From Allobogoriella deserti (lineage in GTDB: Bacteria > Actinomycetota > Actinomycetes > Actinomycetales > Actinomycetaceae): DNA of 64,000 nucleotides. The stretch lies in NCBI RefSeq assembly GCF_042680605.1, contig NZ_JBHUEE010000002.1, positions 62,001-126,000 of the forward strand, in the 5' to 3' direction. Shown here piece by piece: positions 51,576 through 60,076 of this stretch. Under the pieces are notes generated by a model. It was not told where the DNA came from. It saw only the letters and a list, made by a program, of their open reading frames with translations, and did no database searches. Numbering within the stretch: position 1 is the first letter of the stretch; every line of letters starts with the position of its first letter. The position numbers and the translations under genes are program-made.

Positions 51576-52973
51576 CTAGCCGTCGGCGGACTTCTCCGGT
51601 GCCTCCACCGCGGCGATCAGCGGCGCGAAGTCCCGTTCGAAGCGGGCCGTGCACTCCTCGTACAGCGTCTGGTCCACGCCGTTGGCCTCCCTGAGCCGTC
51701 GCTCCTGTGCCTCGTCCAGCGCGCTGCTCGGTTGTCCCGACCTGCCGCGGTGGACGATGCGCCGGGCGACCGGGATCCCCACAGTGGCGGCGCCCGCGAG
51801 GTGGCTCGCGGCGAGATGCGCCATGCTCCCGACGACCGAGAACTGCTCCTCGAGGGTCTCGCGGCACATCTGCAACAGTCGCTCGTCCGACAGCTCGGCC
51901 GTGGCGTCGAACCAGAACATCTCCTCCTCGGAGCCGATGCCGCGGAAGGCTGCGGGTCTGTCGTACCGGCGCGCGTACCGCTCGACCATCTCCGGATGGG
52001 TGACCACGAGCTGCCGGGCGAGCATGTTCGTCAGTCCGTGCCGCACGGTGTACTCCGCGTGCTCGGCGAACGTCGTCGACTGCTCGGTGTCGCCGGTGGG
52101 CACGATGCCCTGGGTGGACAGCCGCTTGTGATAGCCGGACGAGAGCTGGGAGACCGGGTCTCGCAGCACCGTGAAGTGGCGCAGCGTGCGTCCACGAATC
52201 CGGAGCGCGAAGGGATGGTGGAGGTGCACCAGCCGCAGTCGTGCCGTCTCCTCCTCCGGCATCGCGAGGATCCGCTCGAGCTGGTGCAGACCGTAGCGCC
52301 GGTTGACCTCGGCGACCGCGGCCCGCGGGACGGTCTGCTTCAGGGACACGATCATGGACGTGCCGCCGGAGAACGGGAGGTGGACGAACACCGCGAGCTC
52401 CTCGGCGGAGCGCCGGCGGGTCGCCAGATCGGCGTAGGCGCGGCCGATGTCGCTCTCGTCCCAGCTGGCGACGAACTCCTCCGCGAGGTTGGGGAAGCGA
52501 CTGCGCAGACCAGCGAGCAGGCTGCGCGCCTCGTCGTCGCGGCCGAGCATCGCGAGCACGCTGACGAGGACGACGAAGTCGGCAGCTGCCGGTCGGCCCT
52601 CGGCCATGGTGTACCGGGTCTCGACCGCCTCCTCGTACCGGCCCGCGTGCGCCAGCATGGGCGCCAACCAAGCCCGCGCGGCCGGGTCGGCGAAACGCCC
52701 CGCGAGCATGGCCATCACCCCGAGCGAGGCGTTGTCCCAGTCGTTCTGCCTGGTGCCGGCGGCCAGCTTGCGCAGCTCGGCGCGGTCCTCGGCCGTGACC
52801 GGATGTCCGAGGGCGTCCCTGACCGTCAGGTCCGCCGCGAGCCGGCGAAGGTTGTCCCGAGGCGTGAACGCCGCCCCGATCGGGCCGAGCTCACCCCGGA
52901 AGCGGGCGCCCTCACGCTTGCCTCGGGCATAGCCGTCGAGCCATGACTGAGGCTCGTCAGAAGTGATGTCCAC
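51576..52973 (-). CDS. Sulfotransferase family protein with helical N-terminal domain
   Basis: 465 residues. Residues 40-190 are helical repeats of TPR-like character (DWDNASLGVMAMLAGRF, RYEEAVETRYTMAEG, GRDDEARSLLAGLRSRF). The sulfotransferase part starts with VFVHLPFSGGTSMIVSL (PAPS loop, near 196-212) and has the 3'-phosphate segment HFTVLRDPVSQLSSGYHK. A typical heparan-sulfate-2-O-sulfotransferase-like plan. It sits between the polysialyltransferase-family gene and the GT61 gene on one strand, so sulfation of the nonulosonic acid polymer or its anchor is possible. Confidence 0.8.
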   Translation of the reverse strand: MDITSDEPQSWLDGYARGKREGARFRGELGPIGAAFTPRDNLRRLAADLTVRDALGHPVTAEDRAELRKLAAGTRQNDWDNASLGVMAMLAGRFADPAARAWLAPMLAHAGRYEEAVETRYTMAEGRPAAADFVVLVSVLAMLGRDDEARSLLAGLRSRFPNLAEEFVASWDESDIGRAYADLATRRRSAEELAVFVHLPFSGGTSMIVSLKQTVPRAAVAEVNRRYGLHQLERILAMPEEETARLRLVHLHHPFALRIRGRTLRHFTVLRDPVSQLSSGYHKRLSTQGIVPTGDTEQSTTFAEHAEYTVRHGLTNMLARQLVVTHPEMVERYARRYDRPAAFRGIGSEEEMFWFDATAELSDERLLQMCRETLEEQFSVVGSMAHLAASHLAGAATVGIPVARRIVHRGRSGQPSSALDEAQERRLREANGVDQTLYEECTARFERDFAPLIAAVEAPEKSADG

Positions 52974-53020
52974 GGGATTCCTCAGTGCGTCTCGGACGGA
53001 ATCTGCTCGATGCCACTCGG

Positions 53021-54376
53021 TCAGCCTCGCAACCGCTCGGCGAGACGTCGACGCAGATCCGACTTACGGGTGACCTCGTCGACCTTGCCCAGGGCGGGGT
53101 GGCGCAACGCCTTCTGGGCGGCGGTCGTCGCCACCTTGACCGCCGGGTGCTGCGCCGGAGCCCCCGGCAGGTCGAGGAGCCTGAGTCGGGCCGGCGAGAA
53201 GTACCGGCGACGTTCGGTCTCCTCGAGCTGCTGCAGGAACACCGACGCCTCCGGGCGCCGGCTGCGCAACGCTTTGGGCTGCATGCAGTACGCCACGGTG
53301 TCGACCAGGCCCTGCAGGCGCTCGACCTCGCCGTACGGCTCGCCGGGACGGTGTACGGCATCGATGACCGTGGTGGGGACGCGGTTGCTGTTCTCGAAGG
53401 GCTTGAGCCGGGCGAGCAGCATCTGGGTGTCCACCGCAACGGTCGGGACCTCGAGGATGGAGCGAGCCGTGGCCAGCGCGGTGGAGAAGCAGCCGACGAG
53501 TGCGACGTGCCCGCCGCCGGCGAGCATGACCTCGACCGGGAGGGCGCTGTCGATGACCTGCAGCGTCACGCCGGAGCGCTCCGCGGCGCGCTCGAGCGGC
53601 TCGATCAGCCCCGGCGGGGCGGACGGGTGCGGCTTGAACCGGACGACCTCGGCTCCGGCGCGCGCGGCGGCCTCGACCATCCGCACGTGCATGCCGGTCT
53701 CCTCGGCCATCGTGACGAGGTCCAGGGCTGCGAGGTACTGGCCGACGACGATGGCGCGTGGGCGCGGGTCAGCTTCGCTCTCCCCGGCGCCGGCGGCGAC
53801 CTCCTCGATCAGTGCCCGGAAGGAGTCGCCGGGGATGACCGTGGGGCTGACGCCGTACTCGGAGAGCAGCACGGGACGCAGCCCGGGCACGAGGTCGAGG
53901 TGCAGCAGACCGTGCAGCCGCTGCGAGATGGCGAGCGGCAGCGGGTCCCGCGTCGGTCCGTAACTCATCAACCCGTCCGCGTAGACGGTGACCGGCGCGG
54001 CGTGGAAGACGCGGGCGAGCGCCTGTGCAGGGTTGACCCAGATGGACTCGCACACGAGCTGCAACGGCCCCTCGCCCAGGCCCCAGTAGTCGCGGAGCAG
54101 ACGCTCGAGCATCGGCAGCTCGCGGTGGCCCGGCCGCCAGTCGGAGGGGTGGACGGGGGCGATGAGGTCGGTCAGGTGGACGACCCGGTCGAAACGCCGC
54201 AGCACCGGGTCGGCTCCGGGGATCTCGTCCAGCGACGGTGTCAGCTCCGGCGCGGGGGCGTTGTTGACGACGAGCAGGACCCGCTCGCCGTGCGGGTCCG
54301 GCAGGAGCCCGGCGTCGGCGGCTGCGGCGGCGGTGGTGGCACCGAAGAGGGTGGACGCGACGACCAGCTGCGTCAT
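53021..54376 (-). CDS. Alpha-2,8-polysialyltransferase family protein (POLYST)
   Basis: 451 residues. Starts with the family stretch QLVVASTLFGATTAAAAADAG and VLLVVNNAPAPEL. Bacterial sialyltransferase-type motifs are visible in order: an acidic-Gly motif YADGL (133-136), HP in KPHPS (248-252) and a Ser motif in CFSTAL (296-301). Expected to link CMP-activated nonulosonic acid residues. Start overlaps the GT2 stop by ATGA. Together with neuA and neuB on the other side of a 151-base divergent region, this forms a nonulosonic acid module. Linkage and acid (Neu5Ac, Kdn or another) are not shown by sequence. Confidence 0.82.
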   Translation of the reverse strand: MTQLVVASTLFGATTAAAAADAGLLPDPHGERVLLVVNNAPAPELTPSLDEIPGADPVLRRFDRVVHLTDLIAPVHPSDWRPGHRELPMLERLLRDYWGLGEGPLQLVCESIWVNPAQALARVFHAAPVTVYADGLMSYGPTRDPLPLAISQRLHGLLHLDLVPGLRPVLLSEYGVSPTVIPGDSFRALIEEVAAGAGESEADPRPRAIVVGQYLAALDLVTMAEETGMHVRMVEAAARAGAEVVRFKPHPSAPPGLIEPLERAAERSGVTLQVIDSALPVEVMLAGGGHVALVGCFSTALATARSILEVPTVAVDTQMLLARLKPFENSNRVPTTVIDAVHRPGEPYGEVERLQGLVDTVAYCMQPKALRSRRPEASVFLQQLEETERRRYFSPARLRLLDLPGAPAQHPAVKVATTAAQKALRHPALGKVDEVTRKSDLRRRLAERLRG

Positions 54377-55392
54377 GAGGCGTACTCCTCGGCGGATCGG
54401 TTGATCTGAAGCCCGGCCACCCGGGGCAGCAGGCCGTGCAGGCTGCGCGCCCGCTCGTGGCTCATCTCGAGGACCTCGTCGGCCAGCACACCGGCAGGCA
54501 GGCGCGCGAAGAATTCTCGGGCCCGGGTGCGCAGGTCACGGCGGTCGGTGAGGGTCATCCCCCGGCTGCGCCGGACGTGGTGACTGATGAGAGCCAGCGA
54601 CGTGCGGGTGACCTTCGGCAGGTACAGCTGGCTGTCGCGGTCGGCGCGTACCAGCTCGACCGCCTGCTCCAGCGCTGGGAAGATGTCGAGCTGGCGCCGG
54701 TCGTAGGTCGAGGTCAGCGACGTCGAGACGTCTCGGCGGTAGCACAGCGTCGGCGCGTCGACCACGGCGTACCGCGGCCCGTTGAGGAAGAGATGCCAGA
54801 TCCAGGGCCGGTCCTCTGCGGTGTGCAGACCGTCCGGGAAGGTGAGCATCCCGTCCTCGGCCATGGCACGGTCGAACATGCCGGCCCACGCGTAGGGGTA
54901 GTCGACCATGGTGGAGTCGTGGACCGGCAGGATCGAGCCACGCGGGTCCAACGGCTGCTGCCGCCGCGCCTCGGGGGCGCGGACCAGGTTCCGCCGTCGT
55001 CCGGAGACGGTGGTGTGGTCCGTTCTGACCCAGGCGACCCGGAGGTGCTCCATCGCGTCGGCCAGGACGGGCAGCCGCCCGGGGGCGAGCCAGTCATCGG
55101 CGTCGAGATAGGCGACGAACCGGCCGGTCGCGGCCGCGACACCCTGGTTCCGGGCGCTCGCGAGCCCGGTGGGGGCGGGGTTGGTCAGCACGGTGAGGTT
55201 CGGCAGCCTCGATCGGTAGTTCTCGAGGACTTCAGGTGTGGCATCCGTGGACCCGTCGTCGACCACCACCACCTCGAGCTGCGCCGGGTCGTCGAACTGT
55301 CGCGTGAGGGACGTGAGTGCGTCGCCGAGGTAACTCGCCGCGTCCTTGCCCGGGACGACGACGGACACGCGCGGTCGGTCGGTGCTGCTCAT
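54373..55392 (-). CDS. GT2 family glycosyltransferase
   Basis: 339 residues. GT-A domain: RVSVVVPGKDAASYLGDALTSL, VVVVDDGSTDATPEVL, GLASARNQGVAAATGRFVAYLDADDWLAP (metal site DADD near 97-100), then MVDYPYAWAGMFDRAM and HTAEDRPWIWHLFL. The C-terminal 100 residues are helical (LPKVTRTSLALISHHVRRSR). Closely related to the N-terminal half of the fusion at 60077, sharing the DYPYAWAGMF and TAEDRPWIW stretches. The coupled downstream POLYST gene suggests it makes another residue of the same polymer repeat. Confidence 0.87.
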   Translation of the reverse strand: MSSTDRPRVSVVVPGKDAASYLGDALTSLTRQFDDPAQLEVVVVDDGSTDATPEVLENYRSRLPNLTVLTNPAPTGLASARNQGVAAATGRFVAYLDADDWLAPGRLPVLADAMEHLRVAWVRTDHTTVSGRRRNLVRAPEARRQQPLDPRGSILPVHDSTMVDYPYAWAGMFDRAMAEDGMLTFPDGLHTAEDRPWIWHLFLNGPRYAVVDAPTLCYRRDVSTSLTSTYDRRQLDIFPALEQAVELVRADRDSQLYLPKVTRTSLALISHHVRRSRGMTLTDRRDLRTRAREFFARLPAGVLADEVLEMSHERARSLHGLLPRVAGLQINRSAEEYAS

Positions 55393-55543
55393 CTACCTTC
55401 GTCTCACCAGGGAGCGATTCGCGCCATGGTAACCACAGATCCCCCGCCCGGCCCGGTCCGACGCCGTCGGCCGCGGGTCGTTACCGGCGGCCACGACGGG
55501 GATGCGGCAGACTCGTCGCCGTGATCAGTCAGGACCGCCACGC

Positions 55544-56848
55544 ATGACCCGTACCGCCGGCGCGCACTCGGCCCTCGTCATCATCCCCGCCCGGGGTGGC
55601 TCCCAGGGTGTCCCGCTCAAGAACCTGCAGCGCGTGGACGGCATCACGCTGGTCGGTCGCGCGGTGCACACGGCGACCGCGTGCGGCTCGGTCAGTTCGG
55701 TGATCGTCTCGACCGATCACGACGAGATCGCCGCGGAGGCGCGCTCGCACGGCGCCCGGGTCGTCACCAGACCCCAGGAGATCGCCGGGGGAACCGCGTC
55801 CTCGGAGTCGGCCCTGCTGCACGTGCTCGACCAGCTCGAGGCCTCCGGTGAGTCGGTCCCGGCGGTGACCGTGCTGTTGCAGGCGACCTCGCCGTTCATC
55901 GACCCCCAGGACCTCGACACCGCGGTGCGCCGGGTGCTCGACGACGAGCTCGACGTCGTCGTGGCGGTCTCGCGCACCTTCGACTTCCAGTGGCGCCTCG
56001 ACGGCGACCAGGCCTCGCCGGTGGGGCACTCGACCGACTACCGCCCACGCCGCCAGGAGCGCGCCCCGCACTACCGGGAGACCGGCGCGTTCTATGTCAT
56101 GCGCACCGCCGGTTTTCGCGAGCGTCAGGTGCGGTTCTTCGGCCGGATCGGGCTGCAGCCGTCGGCCCCGGAGTGGGCGCTGGAGATCGACGAGCCGCGC
56201 GACCTCTGGCTCGCCCGGCAGCTGGTCGGCCAGCCGGACGCCGCCGCGCTCGAACCGGAGACCACCGGCGGTGCCGAGGTCGCCTCGGCCCTCGATGTCG
56301 ACGCGCTGGTGACCGACTTCGATGGCGTGCACACCGACGACGCCGCCTGGGTGGACCAGGACGGCACGGAACAGGTCCGTGTGACCCGCGGTGACGGGAT
56401 GGGGATCTCGCTGCTGCGGCGTCAGGTGGGCATCCCGGTCCTCATCCTCTCCACCGAGACGAACCCGGTCGTGGCCGCACGCGCGGCGAAGCTTCGGGTG
56501 GACGTGCGTCACGGCGTCGACGACAAGGCTGCCGCGCTGCGCGACTGGATCGCGGACCACGGCCTGGACCCGGCACGGGTCGCCTACGTCGGCAACGACG
56601 TCAACGACCTGGCCGCCATGGCGGTGGTCGGATGGCCGGTCGCGGTCGCCGACGCCCGCCCGGAGGCTCTCGCAGCCGCGCGAATCGTGCTCTCCCGGCC
56701 CGGCGGGAAGGGCGCGGTGCGCGAGGTGTGCGACCGTATACTCGCAAGCCGCCCGACTGCCGCCGGTCCGGGCACCGGCGCACCGACCACGCCAGTTCCG
56801 GGCCAGGAATCCCCGGGGCCCACAGAATCCTTCCGGAAGGACGTTTGA
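55544..56848 (+). CDS. NeuA-like CMP-nonulosonate synthetase fused to a KdsC-like HAD phosphatase
   Basis: 434 residues. Residues 10-230 are a CMP-sialic acid synthetase domain: IIPARGGSQGVPLKNL at 13-28, LLQATSPFID, RETGAFYVM and WALEIDEP. The usual Lys of the GGSKG motif is Gln (Q21). Residues 252-405 are a HAD phosphatase of the KdsC type with all four motifs: DFDG at 258-261, S303/T304, K328 and GNDVND at 350-355. Expected role: the HAD part removes the 9-phosphate from a nonulosonate-9-phosphate, the NeuA part activates it with CTP. ATG at 55544 with AGGA 9 bases upstream. neuB follows 2 bases later. Confidence 0.88.
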   Translation: MTRTAGAHSALVIIPARGGSQGVPLKNLQRVDGITLVGRAVHTATACGSVSSVIVSTDHDEIAAEARSHGARVVTRPQEIAGGTASSESALLHVLDQLEASGESVPAVTVLLQATSPFIDPQDLDTAVRRVLDDELDVVVAVSRTFDFQWRLDGDQASPVGHSTDYRPRRQERAPHYRETGAFYVMRTAGFRERQVRFFGRIGLQPSAPEWALEIDEPRDLWLARQLVGQPDAAALEPETTGGAEVASALDVDALVTDFDGVHTDDAAWVDQDGTEQVRVTRGDGMGISLLRRQVGIPVLILSTETNPVVAARAAKLRVDVRHGVDDKAAALRDWIADHGLDPARVAYVGNDVNDLAAMAVVGWPVAVADARPEALAAARIVLSRPGGKGAVREVCDRILASRPTAAGPGTGAPTTPVPGQESPGPTESFRKDV

Positions 56849-56850
56849 CC

Positions 56851-57744
<894 letters not shown>

Positions 57745-57802
57745 GGTCGGCCGGCGGGCCCGGAGCCACCCGCGCTCCGGCCGGCGAGCGGGGACCACGA
57801 CA

Positions 57803-58876
57803 GTGACCCACATGGTTGAGCACACGGAGCAGCAGTCGAGGACCGAGGACTCGGCGACGCTACCCGGGGTGACGGTCATCGCGACCGTGCGGGACGAGGA
57901 GCCCTACCTCGCCGCCGCGGTGCGCTCCATTCTCGACCAGGACTACGTGGGCGACCTGCGCATGGTGCTCGCCGTCGGTCCCTCGCACGATCGCACGCGC
58001 GAGATCGCTGACGAGCTGGCAGCCGTCGATCCCCGGCTGCTCGTCGTGGACAACCCCTCGGGGTCCCGCTCCGCCGGCCTGAACACCAGCCTCAGCCACG
58101 CCGCCGACGACCACGAGATCGTCGTCCGCATCGACGGTCACACGGTGTTCGAGCCCACCTATGTCCGGCGAGCGGTGCGGATCATGCTCGAGGCGGGCGC
58201 CGACGGCGCCGGTGGGATCATGTACCCGGTCGGTGACTCCCCCACCCAGGAGGCCGTCGCGCGGGCGATGAGCCATCCGGCCGGACTCGGGGGCGCCTCA
58301 TTCCACGTCGGTGGCGAGCCGGGGCCTGCGGACACCGTCTACCTCGGGGCCTTCCGGAAGTCGGCGATCGAGCAGGCCGGCGGGTTCGACCACGGGATCG
58401 TGCGCGGCGAGGACTGGGAGTTGTGCCTGCGCATGCGCCGGCGAGGCTCCCTGCTGTGGTTCGACCCGACGCTGCAGGTCACCTACCGGCCCCGGCGCCG
58501 ACTCCGGGAGATCGCCAAGCAGTTCTGGCGCACCGGCATGTGGCGGCGGGAGATCGTCCGCCGCCATCCCGAGACGGCGAACTTCCGCTACCTGGCCCCG
58601 CCGGCGGCCGTCGTCGGCCTCGCCCTGGGACTTGCCGCGACAGTGGTCGGGCCCGTCGTCGGCTCCGGCCCCGTGGCGGTCGGTGGTGTGGCGGTTCTCG
58701 CGACCTACGTCCTCGGCGAGATCGGGGCCGCGCTGCATGCCGCGGCCCGTCGGCCGCGGCTGAGCTGGCGCGCCACGGTACGCCTACCGGCTGTGCTCGT
58801 CGTCATGCACCTCAGCTGGGGTGCGGGGTTCCTGCGTGGTGTCACGGCCCGCGCAGCCTCCGACCACCGCACGTAG
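57803..58876 (+). CDS. GT2 family glycosyltransferase with C-terminal membrane helices (ExoA-like)
   Basis: 357 residues. GT-A domain: GVTVIATVRDEEPYLAAAVRSIL, GSRSAGLNTSLSHAADDHEIVVRIDGHTVFEP (DGH metal site), DTVYLGAFRKSAIEQAGGF, GEDWELCLRMRRRGSLLWFDP. This matches the succinoglycan ExoA-type GT2 group. Two or three membrane helices follow (YLAPPAAVVGLALGLAATVVG and GGVAVLATYVLGEIGAAL). The GTG at 57803 has GGGGA 10 bases upstream; an ATG three codons later is an alternative. Third gene of the neuA-neuB unit. Confidence 0.85.
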   Translation: MTHMVEHTEQQSRTEDSATLPGVTVIATVRDEEPYLAAAVRSILDQDYVGDLRMVLAVGPSHDRTREIADELAAVDPRLLVVDNPSGSRSAGLNTSLSHAADDHEIVVRIDGHTVFEPTYVRRAVRIMLEAGADGAGGIMYPVGDSPTQEAVARAMSHPAGLGGASFHVGGEPGPADTVYLGAFRKSAIEQAGGFDHGIVRGEDWELCLRMRRRGSLLWFDPTLQVTYRPRRRLREIAKQFWRTGMWRREIVRRHPETANFRYLAPPAAVVGLALGLAATVVGPVVGSGPVAVGGVAVLATYVLGEIGAALHAAARRPRLSWRATVRLPAVLVVMHLSWGAGFLRGVTARAASDHRT

Positions 58877-58877
58877 G

Positions 58878-60053
58878 TCAGCGGGCGGGTCGGGCCAGCC
58901 GCTTGCTCAGCCCGACCGGCAGCAGTGAACGCAGCTGCGTACGCAGGTGACCCACCCGCGAGATCGGCCGCAGGTCCCGCGTCGGCAGCGCGCCCGCTCG
59001 CCGTGCCGCCGCCAGTTCCGCCACGGCCCGGGGCAGCTCGGAGGGCGCGGTGTGCAGATAGTTCTGCTCGAGCCAGTCGGGATCAGGCCGTGGCCCGCCG
59101 CGGGCCAGCAGGTCCGGCACGTCCACGAGGGGTGCCAGGCAGCCGCTGCCGGCGAACGGCTCGTTCAGCAGCTCCTCGGCGATCCCGAAGTCACTGACCA
59201 GGACGGTGGGCAGGCCGAGGGCCAGTGACTCGAGGGCTGCCGTCGAGCTGACCGTGACCAGCGCGGCGTCCGGCGTGAGCCAGGTGTGCATCGGGCCGTC
59301 GACGAACCGCAGCGCCGCGTGGGGATGCCCGAGCCGGTGGTGCTCGGCACGCCACAGCACCTCGTACGGGTGGTTCTCGTTGTGGGTCTGCCGTTCCCCG
59401 GCCCGCGCCCGGAGCTTGATCACGACCTCGTAGCCGGCGGCCGCGACGTCGGCCAGGCCGGCGAGCACGGCGAGCCGCTGCTGACGGACCGCCGGGACGA
59501 TCGACTGTGGGGCGAACACCACCCGCCGTACCTTGCCGGCGGCCTCGCCGTCACGGAGGAACGGCAAACGGGACAGCACGATCCGCGGCTCCGCTCCCCG
59601 GGCGGTGAACCGATCCCGGTAGGCGGCCGCCTCGGCGCGGGAGTGCACGATGAACGCGTCGGACCACCGCCGGTAGGCGACCCCTAAGTCGGTGGCGGGC
59701 AGCGCCATCCCCGGCAGACCGGAGATCAGGACCGGACGTGGCCGCACGCCCGCCCCGGCACACGCGCGGGCGATCATCTCGGACACGGGGCCGGTGGCTC
59801 CGACGAGCACGACGTCGGGTACGTGCCGGGCGACCACGCGGCGTAGCCCGCCCGGCCCTGTCCGGATCGGCGCGGCGATCGCGGTGCCGGCGACCGCCGC
59901 CTCGACCTGCGGCGGAGTCGGCGCCAGCGGCGAGCGGACGATGACGACGGACCGTGCGCTGATCCCGCCGGTGCCGTCGTCGAGGGCGTCCAGTGTGCTG
60001 CACGCCCATTTCAGGTACGAGTCGCTGTCGACGACGGCGAGCACGGACACCAC
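58878..60053 (-). CDS. DUF6716 putative glycosyltransferase
   Basis: 391 residues of a GT-B-looking family usually found near neuA/neuB and POLYST genes in actinobacteria. Seen: VVSVLAVVDSDSYLKWACSTLD at the start, ARHVPDVVLVGATGPVSEMIAR, ISGLPGMALPATDLGVAYRRWSDAFIVHSRAEAAAYRDRF, FAPQSIVPAVRQQRLAVL and, near 280-300, LVTVSSTAALESLALGLPTVLVSDFG, which resembles the Ser motif of sialyltransferases. The GTG at 60053 starts the protein at the family's usual N-terminus; the in-frame upstream sequence overlaps the previous gene. Likely a nonulosonic acid or linker transferase. Confidence 0.8.
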   Translation of the reverse strand: MVSVLAVVDSDSYLKWACSTLDALDDGTGGISARSVVIVRSPLAPTPPQVEAAVAGTAIAAPIRTGPGGLRRVVARHVPDVVLVGATGPVSEMIARACAGAGVRPRPVLISGLPGMALPATDLGVAYRRWSDAFIVHSRAEAAAYRDRFTARGAEPRIVLSRLPFLRDGEAAGKVRRVVFAPQSIVPAVRQQRLAVLAGLADVAAAGYEVVIKLRARAGERQTHNENHPYEVLWRAEHHRLGHPHAALRFVDGPMHTWLTPDAALVTVSSTAALESLALGLPTVLVSDFGIAEELLNEPFAGSGCLAPLVDVPDLLARGGPRPDPDWLEQNYLHTAPSELPRAVAELAAARRAGALPTRDLRPISRVGHLRTQLRSLLPVGLSKRLARPAR

Positions 60054-60076
60054 GCCGGGCAGTCTCTCACGGCCGG

